A stretch of 64,000 nucleotides of DNA from positions 471,812-535,811 of the forward strand of contig JADJYK010000001.1 of assembly GCA_016719815.1 (NCBI GenBank). Reading direction: 5' to 3'. Positions 56,017 through 64,000 of this stretch are shown piece by piece; the first letter of the stretch is position 1; each line of letters begins with the position of its first letter. The position numbers were made by a program, and so were the translations under genes. This stretch comes from Chitinophagaceae bacterium. Its GTDB lineage: Bacteria; Bacteroidota; Bacteroidia; Chitinophagales; Chitinophagaceae. The notes under the pieces were generated by a model. The model searched no databases. It had not been told where the DNA came from and saw only the letters and a list, made by a program, of their open reading frames with translations.

Positions 56017-56158
56017 GGGGGTTTAGCTCAGCTGGCTAGAGCGTTTGCATGGCATGCAAAAGGTCACCGGTTCGACTCGGTAAGGTTTTTGAATAAAAGG
56101 TTTGCTTCCTGATGAGAATAGGAAAAGGTCATCCCGAATGCCTTCGGGATAACCTCCA
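56017..56158 (+). tRNA. tRNA-Ala (GGC), apparently interrupted in its 3' part
   Basis: Positions 56017-56082 form a normal tRNA-Ala 5' part: acceptor GGGGGTT, D arm, anticodon loop ATGGCAT (anticodon GGC) and T arm ACCGG-TTCGACT-CGGT with one C missing. The expected 3' strand does not follow. AACCTCCA, which pairs with GGGGGTT and creates the G3:U70 identity pair, occurs only at 56151-56158, 68 bases later. The intervening piece contains a hairpin ATCCCGAA/TTCGGGAT and a 9-base direct repeat AAAAGGTCA (56058 and 56123). Either an insertion or an assembly fault; function in this form is doubtful. Confidence 0.65.
56131..56150. repeat. Perfect 8-bp hairpin inside the interrupted tRNA-Ala
   Basis: ATCCCGAA and TTCGGGAT around TGCC. 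This CCCGAATGCCTTCGGG-type hairpin resembles a common intergenic repeat and lies just before AACCTCC. Confidence 0.5.
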
Positions 56159-56169
56159 TTTAAAAGAAG

Positions 56170-56193
56170 ACCCGCAGTAATGCGGGTTTTTTT
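56170..56193 (+). terminator. Terminator downstream of tRNA-Ala
   Basis: ACCCGCA and TGCGGGT pair around GTAA, followed by TTTTTT. Confidence 0.8.
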
Positions 56194-56289
56194 GATACTA
56201 ATAAAATCTGCCGTTTACTAAATGATAATATTCAGGTATTCGAAAAAGGGTTTCTTTTGTCGAATAATCGTAATCATTAACCATTAGAC

Positions 56290-57426
56290 TTATTCCGGCT
56301 CTGACTTATGAGCCGGTTTTTTTATTAAATAAGTAACAATAGAATAAGCAGCTTTGGCTGAGGCATTGCCGCCTTCGCTGAGAATTTGTTTTAGCCGGTT
56401 ATAATCATTTGCCAAGTTTTCCCTGAAGGTTTCATCTTGCAGCAGGTTCTTCAGTTCAGTTAGCAGGTTTTGCGGGGTAAGTTCATTTTGTATCAGTTCC
56501 TTTACAATCGGTTTATCCATGATAAGATTAACCAGCGAAATGTATTTAACTTTTATTACCCGTTTGGCAATCTGGTAAGATATGGGTGAACCCTTGTAGC
56601 AAACCACTTCAGGAATACCAAAAAGAGCTGTCTCCAATGTAGCAGTACCGGATGTAACCAAAGCAGCAGATGACTGCATGAGCAGGTCATATGTTTTATT
56701 GGTTACATAAGAAACAGTAGGAAATGATTTTAGCAGGTTGTCATAAAAAGAGTCTTCTAATCCCGGTGCTTTTGCTACAATGAACTGGTAATTGGAAAAA
56801 GAACGGCTTACTTCAAGCATCACGGGGAGTTTCTTCAGTATCTCCTGTTTGCGGCTTCCGGGCAACAGCGCAATTATTTTCTTATCTGAAAATTTCTGAC
56901 TTCTGACTTCTGACTTTTTTTTCTCAATCACTTCCACCAGCGGATGGCCCACGTATTCTACCTCCCAGTTCCACTTTTTTTTATAATATTCTCTTTCAAA
57001 AGGAAGGATGACAAGCATCTTGTCAATGCACTCTTTCATCATTTTTACACGGCCTTCTTTCCATGCCCATACCTGGGGAGAGATGTAATAGATGACCTTC
57101 AATCCCTGTTGTTTTGCCCATTTGGCAATACGAAGATTGAAGCCAGGATAATCAATCAGTATCAGTGCATCGGGCTTGTATTGTAAAATATCTTTCCTGC
57201 AAGAATCAAGGTTGTGGAAAATAGTACGGAGGTTCATCAGTACTTCTGTAAAGCCCATAAAGGCAAGGTCACGGTAGTGCTTTACTAATTGTGCCCCGGT
57301 GGCCTGCATTTTTTCGCCACCCCAGCAACGGAACGCTGCAGAACTGTCAAGTTTCTTTATTTCAATAAGCAGGTTGCTGCCATGTAAATCTCCTGAAGCT
57401 TCGCCTGCAATTACGTAGTACTTCAT
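56290..57426 (-). CDS. lpxB: Lipid-A-disaccharide synthase
   Basis: 378-residue GT19 glycosyltransferase that joins UDP-diacylglucosamine and lipid X to the lipid A disaccharide on the inner membrane. Motifs: YYVIAGEASGDLHGSNLL, WGGEKMQATGAQLVKHY, LMNLRTI, LIDYPGFNLRIA, ISPQVWAWKEGRV, EYVGHPLVEVI and ALLPGSRKQEI. The interdomain linker after VGHPL holds an insertion encoded by three 7-bp repeats (KKKSEVRSQKF). The frame is intact. Confidence 0.95.
   Translation of the reverse strand: MKYYVIAGEASGDLHGSNLLIEIKKLDSSAAFRCWGGEKMQATGAQLVKHYRDLAFMGFTEVLMNLRTIFHNLDSCRKDILQYKPDALILIDYPGFNLRIAKWAKQQGLKVIYYISPQVWAWKEGRVKMMKECIDKMLVILPFEREYYKKKWNWEVEYVGHPLVEVIEKKKSEVRSQKFSDKKIIALLPGSRKQEILKKLPVMLEVSRSFSNYQFIVAKAPGLEDSFYDNLLKSFPTVSYVTNKTYDLLMQSSAALVTSGTATLETALFGIPEVVCYKGSPISYQIAKRVIKVKYISLVNLIMDKPIVKELIQNELTPQNLLTELKNLLQDETFRENLANDYNRLKQILSEGGNASAKAAYSIVTYLIKKPAHKSEPE
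56295..56323 (+). terminator. Terminator-like hairpin inside the lpxB end
   Basis: CCGGCTC and GAGCCGG around TGACTTAT, followed by TTTTTTT on the plus strand. It overlaps the last codons of lpxB and would stop plus-strand transcription from the tRNA region. Confidence 0.5.
56894..56914. repeat. Three tandem 7-bp repeats within lpxB
   Basis: TTCTGAC repeated three times exactly (56894-56914), followed by eight T. The unit is not a multiple of three, so a change in copy number would shift the lpxB frame. Confidence 0.85.
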
Positions 57427-57448
57427 AATTCTTTTCCGGTGCGGAAGA

Positions 57449-57745
57449 TTAGTTAAACAGTTTCAGTAACAATAGTCCGATACCGTAAAACATGGTGAGT
57501 ATAAAAATGCCTTTAGCTGTGTCGTCCCGGTTGGTGTTTACATACAGTGTAAAAAGAACAACATTTGCCAGCAGGCTAAGAGAACCAACTGATGTAATGA
57601 GTTTGTTGTCGTTTACAAAGTATTCAAGAAACTCTTTAAAACCGTAAGAAGGAAATTTGATAAAATAAATAACTACCAGGCCGAGCAACGGACCAATAGC
57701 TCCCGGTGCAGGACCAAGGCGAAGGTTGTTTTTTGTAAATATCAT
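57449..57745 (-). CDS. Small conserved membrane protein
   Basis: 98-residue protein with three hydrophobic helices (GPLLGLVVIYFI, SLSLLANVVLFTLYV, GIFILTMFYGIGLLLLKLF) and an APGAIGPLLG start. Family not recognised beyond a conserved Bacteroidota membrane type. Its ATG overlaps the inferred surE stop in an ATGA arrangement, and lpxB follows 22 bases downstream, so surE, this gene and lpxB look like one operon. Confidence 0.78.
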   Translation of the reverse strand: MIFTKNNLRLGPAPGAIGPLLGLVVIYFIKFPSYGFKEFLEYFVNDNKLITSVGSLSLLANVVLFTLYVNTNRDDTAKGIFILTMFYGIGLLLLKLFN

Positions 57746-58577
57746 TTCCAGATTTTTCGAGTTTGCTTTTTAAAACGTAATTGGTAAGGTCAAATTGTAC
57801 GGGCACCACACTTACGTAATTATTATTTAAAGCCCACACATCGGTGTCTTTTGCTTTATCGAAATTAACAAACTCTCCGGTTAGCCAATAATAATGGCGT
57901 CCATGCGGGTCGTTACGTTCAATAAAATCTTCGTCGTATTTGGCATAAGCCTGCTTGCAGATTTTGAATCCTTTCAGCAGTTCGGGTGCCACTGCAGGAA
58001 TGTTTACATTCAGCACTGTGTGCTTTTCCATTTTTGTTTGCAGCATCTTTTCTACAATGATGCGGACATATTTCCTGGCACCGCGAAAGTCTGCATCGAT
58101 TCTGAAGTCAAGTAATGAAAAACCAGCTGAAGGAATACTTTCAATAGCTGCCTCTACAGCTGCAGACATGGTGCCGGAATAAATAACGTTGATGCTGTGG
58201 TTGGCTCCATGATTAATTCCGCTCAGGCATAAATCGGGTTTGCTATGCAGTACTTTATCAACTGCCAGTTTTACACAATCAACCGGAGTACCGGTGCATG
58301 ACCAAATTTCAACATTATCTATAGACTGTAATTTATGAAGCCGCAGCGGCTGGTTTATGGTTATAGCATGTCCCATGCCTGACTGTGGCTTATCCGGAGC
58401 TACCACTACAATTTTTCCAAGGTCTTTAACAGCTTCTACCAGGTTTAGGATGCCGGGTGCTGTAACACCATCGTCATTGGTTATTAATATTACCGGTTTT
58501 TCCCTCTTTACAGTTTCTTTTCTTTTTAGTTGGGCCGAAACAGTCTTCTTTGTTTCTTTTAGATTCTTCTTCATCAT
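57742..58577 (-). CDS. surE: 5'-nucleotidase SurE (end frameshifted)
   Basis: About 278-residue survival protein E, a metal-dependent nucleotidase on nucleoside monophosphates. Metal site: ILITNDDGVTAPG, VAPDKPQSGMGHAITI, CLSGINHGANHSINVIYSGT. Start at the ATG 58577; a basic N-terminal extension of about 28 residues precedes the conserved part. As written the frame runs 106 bases into the next gene. One more A in the run near 57757 would give a stop at 57742 and a 4-base overlap with the next ATG, so a lost base is likely. Confidence 0.92.
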
Positions 58578-58583
58578 ATCATG

Positions 58584-58591
58584 CAAAACTC
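58584..58591 (-). promoter_or_regulatory. -7-like element of surE
   Basis: GAGTTTTG on the minus strand, last G seven bases before the ATG at 58577; only one mismatch to TAnnTTTG. Another near-leaderless geometry. Confidence 0.4.
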
Positions 58592-58678
58592 CCTGTTTTC
58601 TACGGCTTATCCAAAACCCAAAATTGTTTTTGAAAATCTAAAATAATTAGTATTTTGCAGCTAAATAAATTAGGCATT

Positions 58679-59428
58679 ATGGCTATCTCCAATCAAAACC
58701 TGAAGTATTTACGCAAACTCCGCGGATGGACGCAAGAGGAATTTGCAAATAAATTAAAGATTAAACGTTCCCTGCTGGGTGCATATGAAGAAGAAAGGGC
58801 AGATCCACGAATAGATGTGCTGGAAACTGTTTGTGATATGTTTAAACTTACACTGGATGAAATATTGCGAAAAGACCTGAGTGAAGCGAAAGGCAACTAC
58901 ATATCGAGACGACGAACAATGAAACTTGCCGCCGGACGGGGTGAAATTCAATTTGTGCCGGTTAAGGCTGCTGCCGGTTATCTTGCCGGTTACGCAGATC
59001 CTGAGTTTATAGATGAGCTAAATACATTCACATTGCCAATGCTTACCGGGGGCAATTACCGGGCATTTGAAATAGTTGGTGACTCTATGCTGCCCACGCC
59101 GAGCGGCTCTGTAATTGTGGGAGAAAAAGTAGGTGACCTTGAAGAAGTGAAAAATAACACACCTTGTATAGTGGTTTCGAGAAACGAGGGTATCGTTTAT
59201 AAAAGAGTTCAAAAGAACGGCCGTCAAAAAAATAAACTAACACTGGTGAGCGACAACCCGTCATTCCATCCTTATACTGTTAATGCTGAAGAAGTAATAG
59301 AAATGTGGCAGGCACAACTCGTTATTTCCCGAACCAGTACCGTAAACCGCTGGGACATGGGGCAACTGTCAAGTATTGTTTCTGAACTGCAACAGCAGGT
59401 GAGTAGCTTGAAAAAGAGAGTTAACTAG
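58679..59428 (+). CDS. XRE-family regulator with S24 (LexA/CI-like) peptidase domain
   Basis: 249 residues from MAISNQNLKYL (58679). The N-terminal helix-turn-helix has LRGWTQEEFANKLKIKRSLL and YEEERADPRIDVLETVC. The C-terminal half is a peptidase S24 domain with the catalytic Ser in FEIVGDSMLPTPSGS and Lys in GIVYKRVQK. A short coiled coil (LSSIVSELQQQVSSLKKRVN) ends the protein. Such single-domain-pair regulators are often chromosomal in Bacteroidota, not prophage repressors; no phage genes are nearby. Confidence 0.88.
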   Translation: MAISNQNLKYLRKLRGWTQEEFANKLKIKRSLLGAYEEERADPRIDVLETVCDMFKLTLDEILRKDLSEAKGNYISRRRTMKLAAGRGEIQFVPVKAAAGYLAGYADPEFIDELNTFTLPMLTGGNYRAFEIVGDSMLPTPSGSVIVGEKVGDLEEVKNNTPCIVVSRNEGIVYKRVQKNGRQKNKLTLVSDNPSFHPYTVNAEEVIEMWQAQLVISRTSTVNRWDMGQLSSIVSELQQQVSSLKKRVN

Positions 59429-59496
59429 TATAAAATCAGTAGGTTATAAATTTTGCGTTTTTATGCAGTATTCTTTCTTTCTTGATTACTGTCAAT

Positions 59497-59504
59497 TATA
59501 TTTG
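59497..59504 (+). promoter_or_regulatory. -7 promoter element of the DUF5916 gene
   Basis: TATATTTG fits TAnnTTTG exactly; 17 bases before the ATG at 59522. Confidence 0.5.
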
Positions 59505-59521
59505 CAGGCTTAAGCCAGTAC

Positions 59522-61990
59522 ATGAAGCAAAAATTGCTTTTTCTATCATGCCTGACATTGATTTGTACCCATTTGTTCTCCCAGGAAAAATCATTTAAGG
59601 CATTTAAGATATCACAGGCGCCTAAAATTGATGGCAGCCTGAATGATGCTGCATGGCTGAATGCTCCTGGTGCCACAGGCTTTGTTCAGAATACACCAGA
59701 TGTTGGAAATCCTTCTACACAAAAAACAGAGATAAAAATTGTATATGATAATGCTGCCATCTATGTAGGGGCTTATCTTTTTGACGATCCTTCATTAATA
59801 AGAAGGCGAATAACAGCAAGAGATGAAGAGTCGCAAAAGGATGTTGACTACTTCTCTGTTTTTTTTGATACTTACCATGATAAACAAAACGGTTTTCAGT
59901 TTACAGTAACTTCTGCAAACGTTCAGACTGATGCAAGACTTGGTCCAAACCTGGGTACAGCGGATGGCGGATTTGGCAGTCTTGGCGATAAAACATGGGA
60001 TGCGGTTTGGGAAAGTAAAGTACAGATGCAAAAAGATGGCTGGACTGTGGAAATGCGGATACCCTATATTTCGTTGCGTTTCGCTAAAAGATTTACAGGA
60101 TTGGGGTATCCAGTTTCAACGCCAGATAAGACGATTGAATGAAACCAGTTACTGGAACGAAGTGAAGCCACAGGTAAACGGTTTTATAAATCAGTTTGGC
60201 CTCATGCTGGGACTTGAAAACCTGCAGCCGCCATTGAGGCTTAGTTTTTCTCCCTATGTATCTACCGGTTACCGCACCACTCCGGAATGGGATGGCAGCA
60301 GAACCAATAACTGGCTACGCAGCGGTGGTATGGATGTAAAGTATGGTATCAATGAAAGTTTTACGCTGGATGCTACACTGATACCTGATTACGGACAGGT
60401 GGTTTCTGATAATGTGATCAACAACCTTACCCCTTATGAAATAAAATTTACAGAGAACAGGCCTTTCTTTACCGAGGGTATTGAGATATTTAATAAAGCA
60501 GGATTGTTCTATTCGAGAAGGGTGGGTGCCACACCGGCGAAGTATAATACAATCAGAAATTTTGCTGCCGCCAATACTAACTGGGAGATTGTTAAGAACC
60601 CTTCTGTTACTCAACTTTATAATGCTGCGAAGTTTTCAGGAAGAACGGAGAAGAAACTGGGTATAGGCATTTTCAATGCCATTACAGCACCGATGCATGC
60701 CAAACTGCATAACAGGATAACCGGAAAAGATTCAACAGTAGAAACAGAACCGCTGGCCAATTATAATATCATTGTACTGGACCAGGCATTGAAGGGCAGA
60801 TCATCTGTTACGTTTACTAATACGAATGTTATGCGTAACGGCAGCAGCAGGGATGCGAATGTGACATCGGTTGATTTCAGCCTGTTTGATAAAAAGAATA
60901 CGTTTAATGTTAAGGGGGCTGCAAGGTACAGCCGGGTGTATAATGGCTCACCGTCGGAAGGATTTGCCACCAGCCTGCAACTTGGTAAGGTAAGTGGCAA
61001 CTGGCAATATTCACTGCGGGAAATTGTTGAATCGCCCTATTATAATTCTAATGACCTGGGCTTTCTGCTGGCACCAAACGAAGTAACAACAATTGGCACA
61101 CTGGCCTATAAGATTTTTAAGCCATCGAAATCGTTGCTGCAACAGAGCTATTCATTCTATACAAAATATACCCGGTTGTACAAGCCATCTGCTTATAGTG
61201 ATGTATTGGTGCGGGGCACAGCGTTCTGGTTGTTTAAAAATTTTTGGGATGTAACGCTTGAAAAAGGATTTGTGACCACACAACATGATTATTTTGTATT
61301 GAGCAGAGACCCGGCGGCCTACCAGCGGTTTGTTAAGAGACCATCATACGGCTATATGCAGTTAACAGGAAGTACTGACAGCCGGAAGAAACTTTATTTT
61401 GGAACAGATATCCTGTTTGCAGACTTTTTTAACTCAGCACCGAATAAGTATTATCACCGGTTGTCTGCTTCATTACGGTATCGTTTCAGCAACAAATTCT
61501 CGCTGGAGTTGTACCACAGGGATGAGAGAGAAACCGATTACATTATTTCAGCAGGAATGACATCAACCAGCCAACCGGTAGTGGCGTTCGTGGATTTTAC
61601 CGATAATGAATCTATACTGTCAGGTATTTACAATTTTACCTCACGAATCAATCTTACCGTAAGGATGAGGCACTACCTGAGCCGCCTGGACTTTAACCGC
61701 TACGCTGATGTGGATATTAATGGTAACACTGCTACCCGTAGCGGATCGAGAACTTACGATAATGTAAACCTGTTTAACACCGATGCTTTTCTTACCTGGG
61801 ATTTTCGCCTGGGCAGCCGCCTGATACTGGGATACAAAACTGGCTGGGCGATGATGAAGTGGTAAGCCTTACGGGAAACAACAACTACATCCGTAACCTG
61901 GGCAAATCGTTTAACCTGCGCCACGGTAATGAGTTTACCGTACGGTTTATTTACTTTCTTGACTACAACCAGCTTCGCAGAAGGCGTTAA
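59522..61990 (+). CDS. DUF5916 family outer membrane protein with carbohydrate-binding-like N-terminus (frameshifted twice)
   Basis: About 822 residues with a Sec signal peptide (ends HLFSQ). The N-terminal domain (APKIDGSLNDAAWLNAPGAT, FQFTVTSANVQTDARLG) looks like a family 9 carbohydrate-binding module, then DUF5916 and a barrel-like C-terminal region (LSASLRYRFSNKFSLELYHR). The frame breaks near 60090 (LQDWGIQFQRQIRRLNE follows) and near 61845 (DDEVVSLTGNNNYIRNLGKS follows), ending FLDYNQLRRRR at 61990. Function of DUF5916 is not established. Its last bases overlap the pdeM end by four. Confidence 0.9.
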
Positions 61991-62653
61991 TGTGTTTTAA
62001 TAAGTTCGCTGCCTGCTACAGCGAAAACAGTGTCCCCTTTTTCAGGAATTATCTTATGTGTGCCGGTAAACTTGCTAAAGGCAGGAAGAATGGCCTGTTC
62101 TTTTCCAAAATAAAAACAGGGGAACATGAACGACTGCCGGGCCTTTCCGCGGAGCTTTATGCCCGGGTGTACATGACCTAAGAAGGTGTAGAGAATGTTT
62201 TCATGCTCCGGGTATTTTATCCGCTTGTCTTCATGGCGGAAGCAGAAATTGCGGATGATGAGTTCCCGTTCGTGAAAGGTGATGCCGGCCTGTGTGTACC
62301 AGTCGTCATCGAGAATATCGTGGTTGCCTTTAACGAGATCAATATGCAGGGCGGCAAAAGTCTTTTCTCCATTTAAGGAAGAGTTCCATTTCTTTATTGG
62401 CACGGCTGTGGCTGAAATCGCCGACGATGATGAGCCGTTCTGTTTTGAAAAGATAGACCTGTGCCATGAGGCGCTGCAAGTCTGCCTTGTACACATCCTG
62501 CGGAACGGGAATGCCTTCTTTGCGGAAATGCCCTGTTTTGCCAATATGCACATCGGCCACAATGAGGGTATTTTCTTCTTCCCAGAAGAGGGCCCTTTCG
62601 GGTGATACCCAGAAAGTATGGTGGTGAATGATATGCGGAACGGGGTTGTGCAT
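61987..62653 (-). CDS. pdeM: Ligase-associated metallophosphoesterase PdeM (frameshifted)
   Basis: About 221-residue calcineurin-like phosphoesterase of the ligase-associated DNA damage response group. Metal ligands: TLIVADVHIGKTGHFRKEG, IIVGDFSHSRANKEM, LVKGNHDILDDDW and LGHVHPGIKLRG. The first frame ends with KWRKDFCRPAY; one T fewer near 62362 gives DFAALHIDLVKGNHD. A typical partner helicase or ligase is not in the window. An artificial frame continues through the upstream repeat array and was not used. Confidence 0.87.
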
Positions 62654-62710
62654 TGGTAATGGATGGGGGCAAATATAGTGAATGGTGAAATGTGAATAGT
62701 GAGTGGTGAA

Positions 62711-63014
62711 TTGTAACCGAGCGGAAAGGAGCTGTACTGTTGCGGGAGAGGAGTTGTAACATTACGGGAAGGAGTTGTAACCGAGCGGACAGGAGTTCCA
62801 ACCGAGAGGAAAGGAGTTCCAACCGAGCGGGAGTGTCCCAACCGAGAGTTCCAGCCGAGCGGACGAGAGTTCCAGCCGAGCGGACAGGAGTTCCAACCGA
62901 GCGGACGGAGTTCTAATCGAGCGGACGAGAGTTCCAGCCGAGCGGACGAGAGTTCCAACAGAGCGGACGGAAGTTCCAATCGAGCGGATGGGAGTCCCAA
63001 CCGGCGGACGAGAA
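62711..63014. repeat. 21-bp-period repeat array 2 (CCGAGCGGAC core)
   Basis: About 15 units with consensus near GTTCCAACCGAGCGGACGAG. GCGG-type cores begin at 62721, 62742, 62764, 62785, 62806, 62827, 62859, 62880, 62901, 62921, 62942, 62963, 62984 and 63004, a period of 20 to 22 with one 32-base step at a shortened unit. Unit 2 reads TTGCGGGAG, the core of array 1. The array ends AGAATATAAA against the paralogue 2 terminator. Minus-strand reading gives low-complexity GWNS-type peptides, not a gene. Confidence 0.88.
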
Positions 63015-63021
63015 TATAAAG

Positions 63022-63045
63022 AGGGGTGGCATTGATGCCACCCCT
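63022..63045 (-). terminator. Terminator of paralogue gene 2
   Basis: AGGGGTGGCA and TGCCACCCCT form a perfect 10-base stem around TTGA, between the gene end and the repeat array. Confidence 0.75.
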
Positions 63046-63077
63046 TTTGCAGTTTTCGCTGTTCTATATGTAACCTG

Positions 63078-63818
63078 TTATCTATTCTCGGTTTTGAACT
63101 TGAGGCTGTTGACCTGTTTGTATTGTGGTGAGGTAGCCCTGAAAAGTGATTTTACATATTTTTCTTTACGTTGAGAGCCACCGGAACCAAACCAGTGAGA
63201 GCATTGCACAATTCCTCGTTTCTTGAAATGCGGCTGTTGCTCCATGCGGCGTAGGAATTTGACACATCGGAGTTGGCCGTTTGCAACTCGCCGAGTTTGG
63301 TGGCAAGGCCGGTGAGGTTGATGTCTGTTTCGTTGGGTGCATAGGCTGCTGTGGTGGTGAGCAGATTGATAAGTCTTGCGAAGTGTTCCATTATCTGGTC
63401 GTAGCTCTGTTGTGATGCAGAGATGGTGTTGTCTGGAGGAACAGGGTCGCCGGGATTGACGGGAGCCGGGGGTTCTGCTGATGTTGCCCTGCGCCCCTGC
63501 AGTTTTTTGTTGATGGATTTAGCATCTTTTACTTTTCTGCATCGGCACCGCAGGCCCCGAAAGCACTGACAACTCTTGTGGCAGAGGCCGTAACACTTCG
63601 AATGCAGCCATGCGAACATTGACGGCATTGTTGAAGGTGGTTTGAGCAGCGATGACCCCGTTGAGAGCCGTGCGGGCATCGGTGTACTTGGTGTTGAGCC
63701 CGGCGACGGTGAGTGCTGCTGATGAGGGATTGTAAGTAGGGTAAGAGGTACAGAAGGCGATAAGGTCCTGGAAGTTTGCCAGATTCTTGGCATGTCCAGT
63801 TTCGTTAACTGTTGGCAT
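63078..63818 (-). CDS. Unknown helical protein with ETGHAKN start, paralogue 2 (frameshifted twice)
   Basis: About 246 residues, paralogue of 48582-49320. It begins MPTVNETGHAKNLANFQDLI, then AGLNTKYTDARTALNGVIAA and QTTFNNAVNVRMAAFEVLRP. A shift near 63535 leads to VKDAKSINKKLQGRRATSA and LMEHFARLINLL-like helices (IMEHFARLINLLTTTAAYAP); a second shift near 63165 gives KYVKSLFRATSPQYKQVNSL and a stop at 63078. No signal peptide. Function unknown. Same cassette order as paralogue 1: promoter, leader, gene, terminator, 21-bp repeats. Confidence 0.82.
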
Positions 63819-63898
63819 AACGGAAAGGTTTGTTTAGTTAAAAAAATAATTACCGGATGAAAATAGAGAAAGAGGGAATGAACGGGTAAAAACAATTG

Positions 63899-63906
63899 CA
63901 AAAATA
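63899..63906 (-). promoter_or_regulatory. -7 promoter element of paralogue gene 2
   Basis: TATTTTTG on the minus strand, last G 81 bases from the ATG at 63818, identical spacing to paralogue 1. The rest of 63819-64000 is homologous to 49321-49430 near the gene and then shows nothing I can identify. Confidence 0.55.
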
Positions 63907-64000
63907 TGTTATGATTTATTGTCTGAACGGGGATTGGGTGGGATGGGTTGATTAAACGGATTAGTTATGTAATGCGCTAAATTATTAACCACAGATAACG

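Noticed and set aside
58679..59428. Prophage repressor
   Set aside because: XRE-S24 architecture could suggest it, but no integrase, structural or att-like sequence is nearby and flanking genes are housekeeping.
61987..63000. A 337-codon minus-strand open frame running through the repeat array into pdeM
   Set aside because: Its first 100 codons translate the 21-bp repeats as GWNS and SARLEL units; the real pdeM start is MHNPVPHIIHHH at 62653, in another frame before a frameshift.
62711..63014. CRISPR array
   Set aside because: Units are contiguous 21-bp direct repeats without unique spacers, and no cas gene is in the window.

Overview
The window looks like chromosomal DNA of a Bacteroidota bacterium, most likely a Chitinophagaceae-type organism. 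Evidence is the type IX secretion genes gldJ, porU, porV and a PorP/SprF protein, bacillithiol synthesis (bshA), an arginine operon built around an ArgF'-type transcarbamylase, many DUF families typical of the phylum (DUF983, DUF4292, DUF5916, DUF6132, DUF4288), and promoters of the Bacteroidota -7 type TAnnTTTG. No phage, IS element or CRISPR array was seen.

Layout. 1-5.8 kb: serine synthesis (serA start, serC), gltX, a polysaccharide deacetylase, a lipoprotein, a TatD nuclease and tRNA-Ser. 5.9-20.1 kb: a sulfur and thiol-redox island with three thioredoxins, a TlpA-like lipoprotein, two metallo-beta-lactamase/rhodanese fusions, two small rhodaneses, a sulfide:quinone-oxidoreductase-like flavoprotein, a TusE/DsrC protein, a DsrE2-like protein, a TauE/SafE exporter, a PLP-dependent sulfur-amino-acid enzyme with an Lrp regulator, dps and a Crp/Fnr regulator. 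20.2-31.5 kb: murF, gldJ, porU, porV, ispF, dut, a DUF4292 lipoprotein and an EnvC-like protein. 31.5-42.4 kb: bshA, an M28 peptidase and an eight-gene arginine operon. 42.6-48.4 kb: housekeeping genes including an rsmI-like gene, mpg, porP, upp and anmK. 48.4-55.7 kb: accessory DNA with a paralogue carrying a 21-bp repeat array, a JAMM-domain lipoprotein with two unknown secreted proteins, and a damaged LytS/LytT two-component operon. 55.8-64 kb: a disrupted tRNA-Ala, lpxB, surE, an XRE-S24 regulator, a DUF5916 protein, pdeM and a second copy of the repeat-bearing paralogue.

The strongest new signal is regulatory. Seven transcription units of the sulfur island carry a GTGA-N6-TCAC type Crp/Fnr box, and in all seven the box centre lies exactly 36.5 bp before the last G of a -7 element. 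This is what a class II activator site near -41.5 would look like, and the island encodes its own Crp/Fnr protein. The sulfur genes therefore appear to be one co-regulated response, probably for sulfide or persulfide oxidation and sulfur relay. A second unexplained structure is a duplicated cassette, 14 kb apart, of promoter, about 76-nt leader, unknown gene, terminator and 21-bp-period repeats.

Quality warning. About 25 conserved genes or gene parts are broken by single-base frameshifts, often in A or T runs, including argH, argD, argC, dut, gltX and porU. This pattern fits uncorrected long-read indels better than gene decay, so interrupted genes are given their full inferred extents and the breakpoints are stated.
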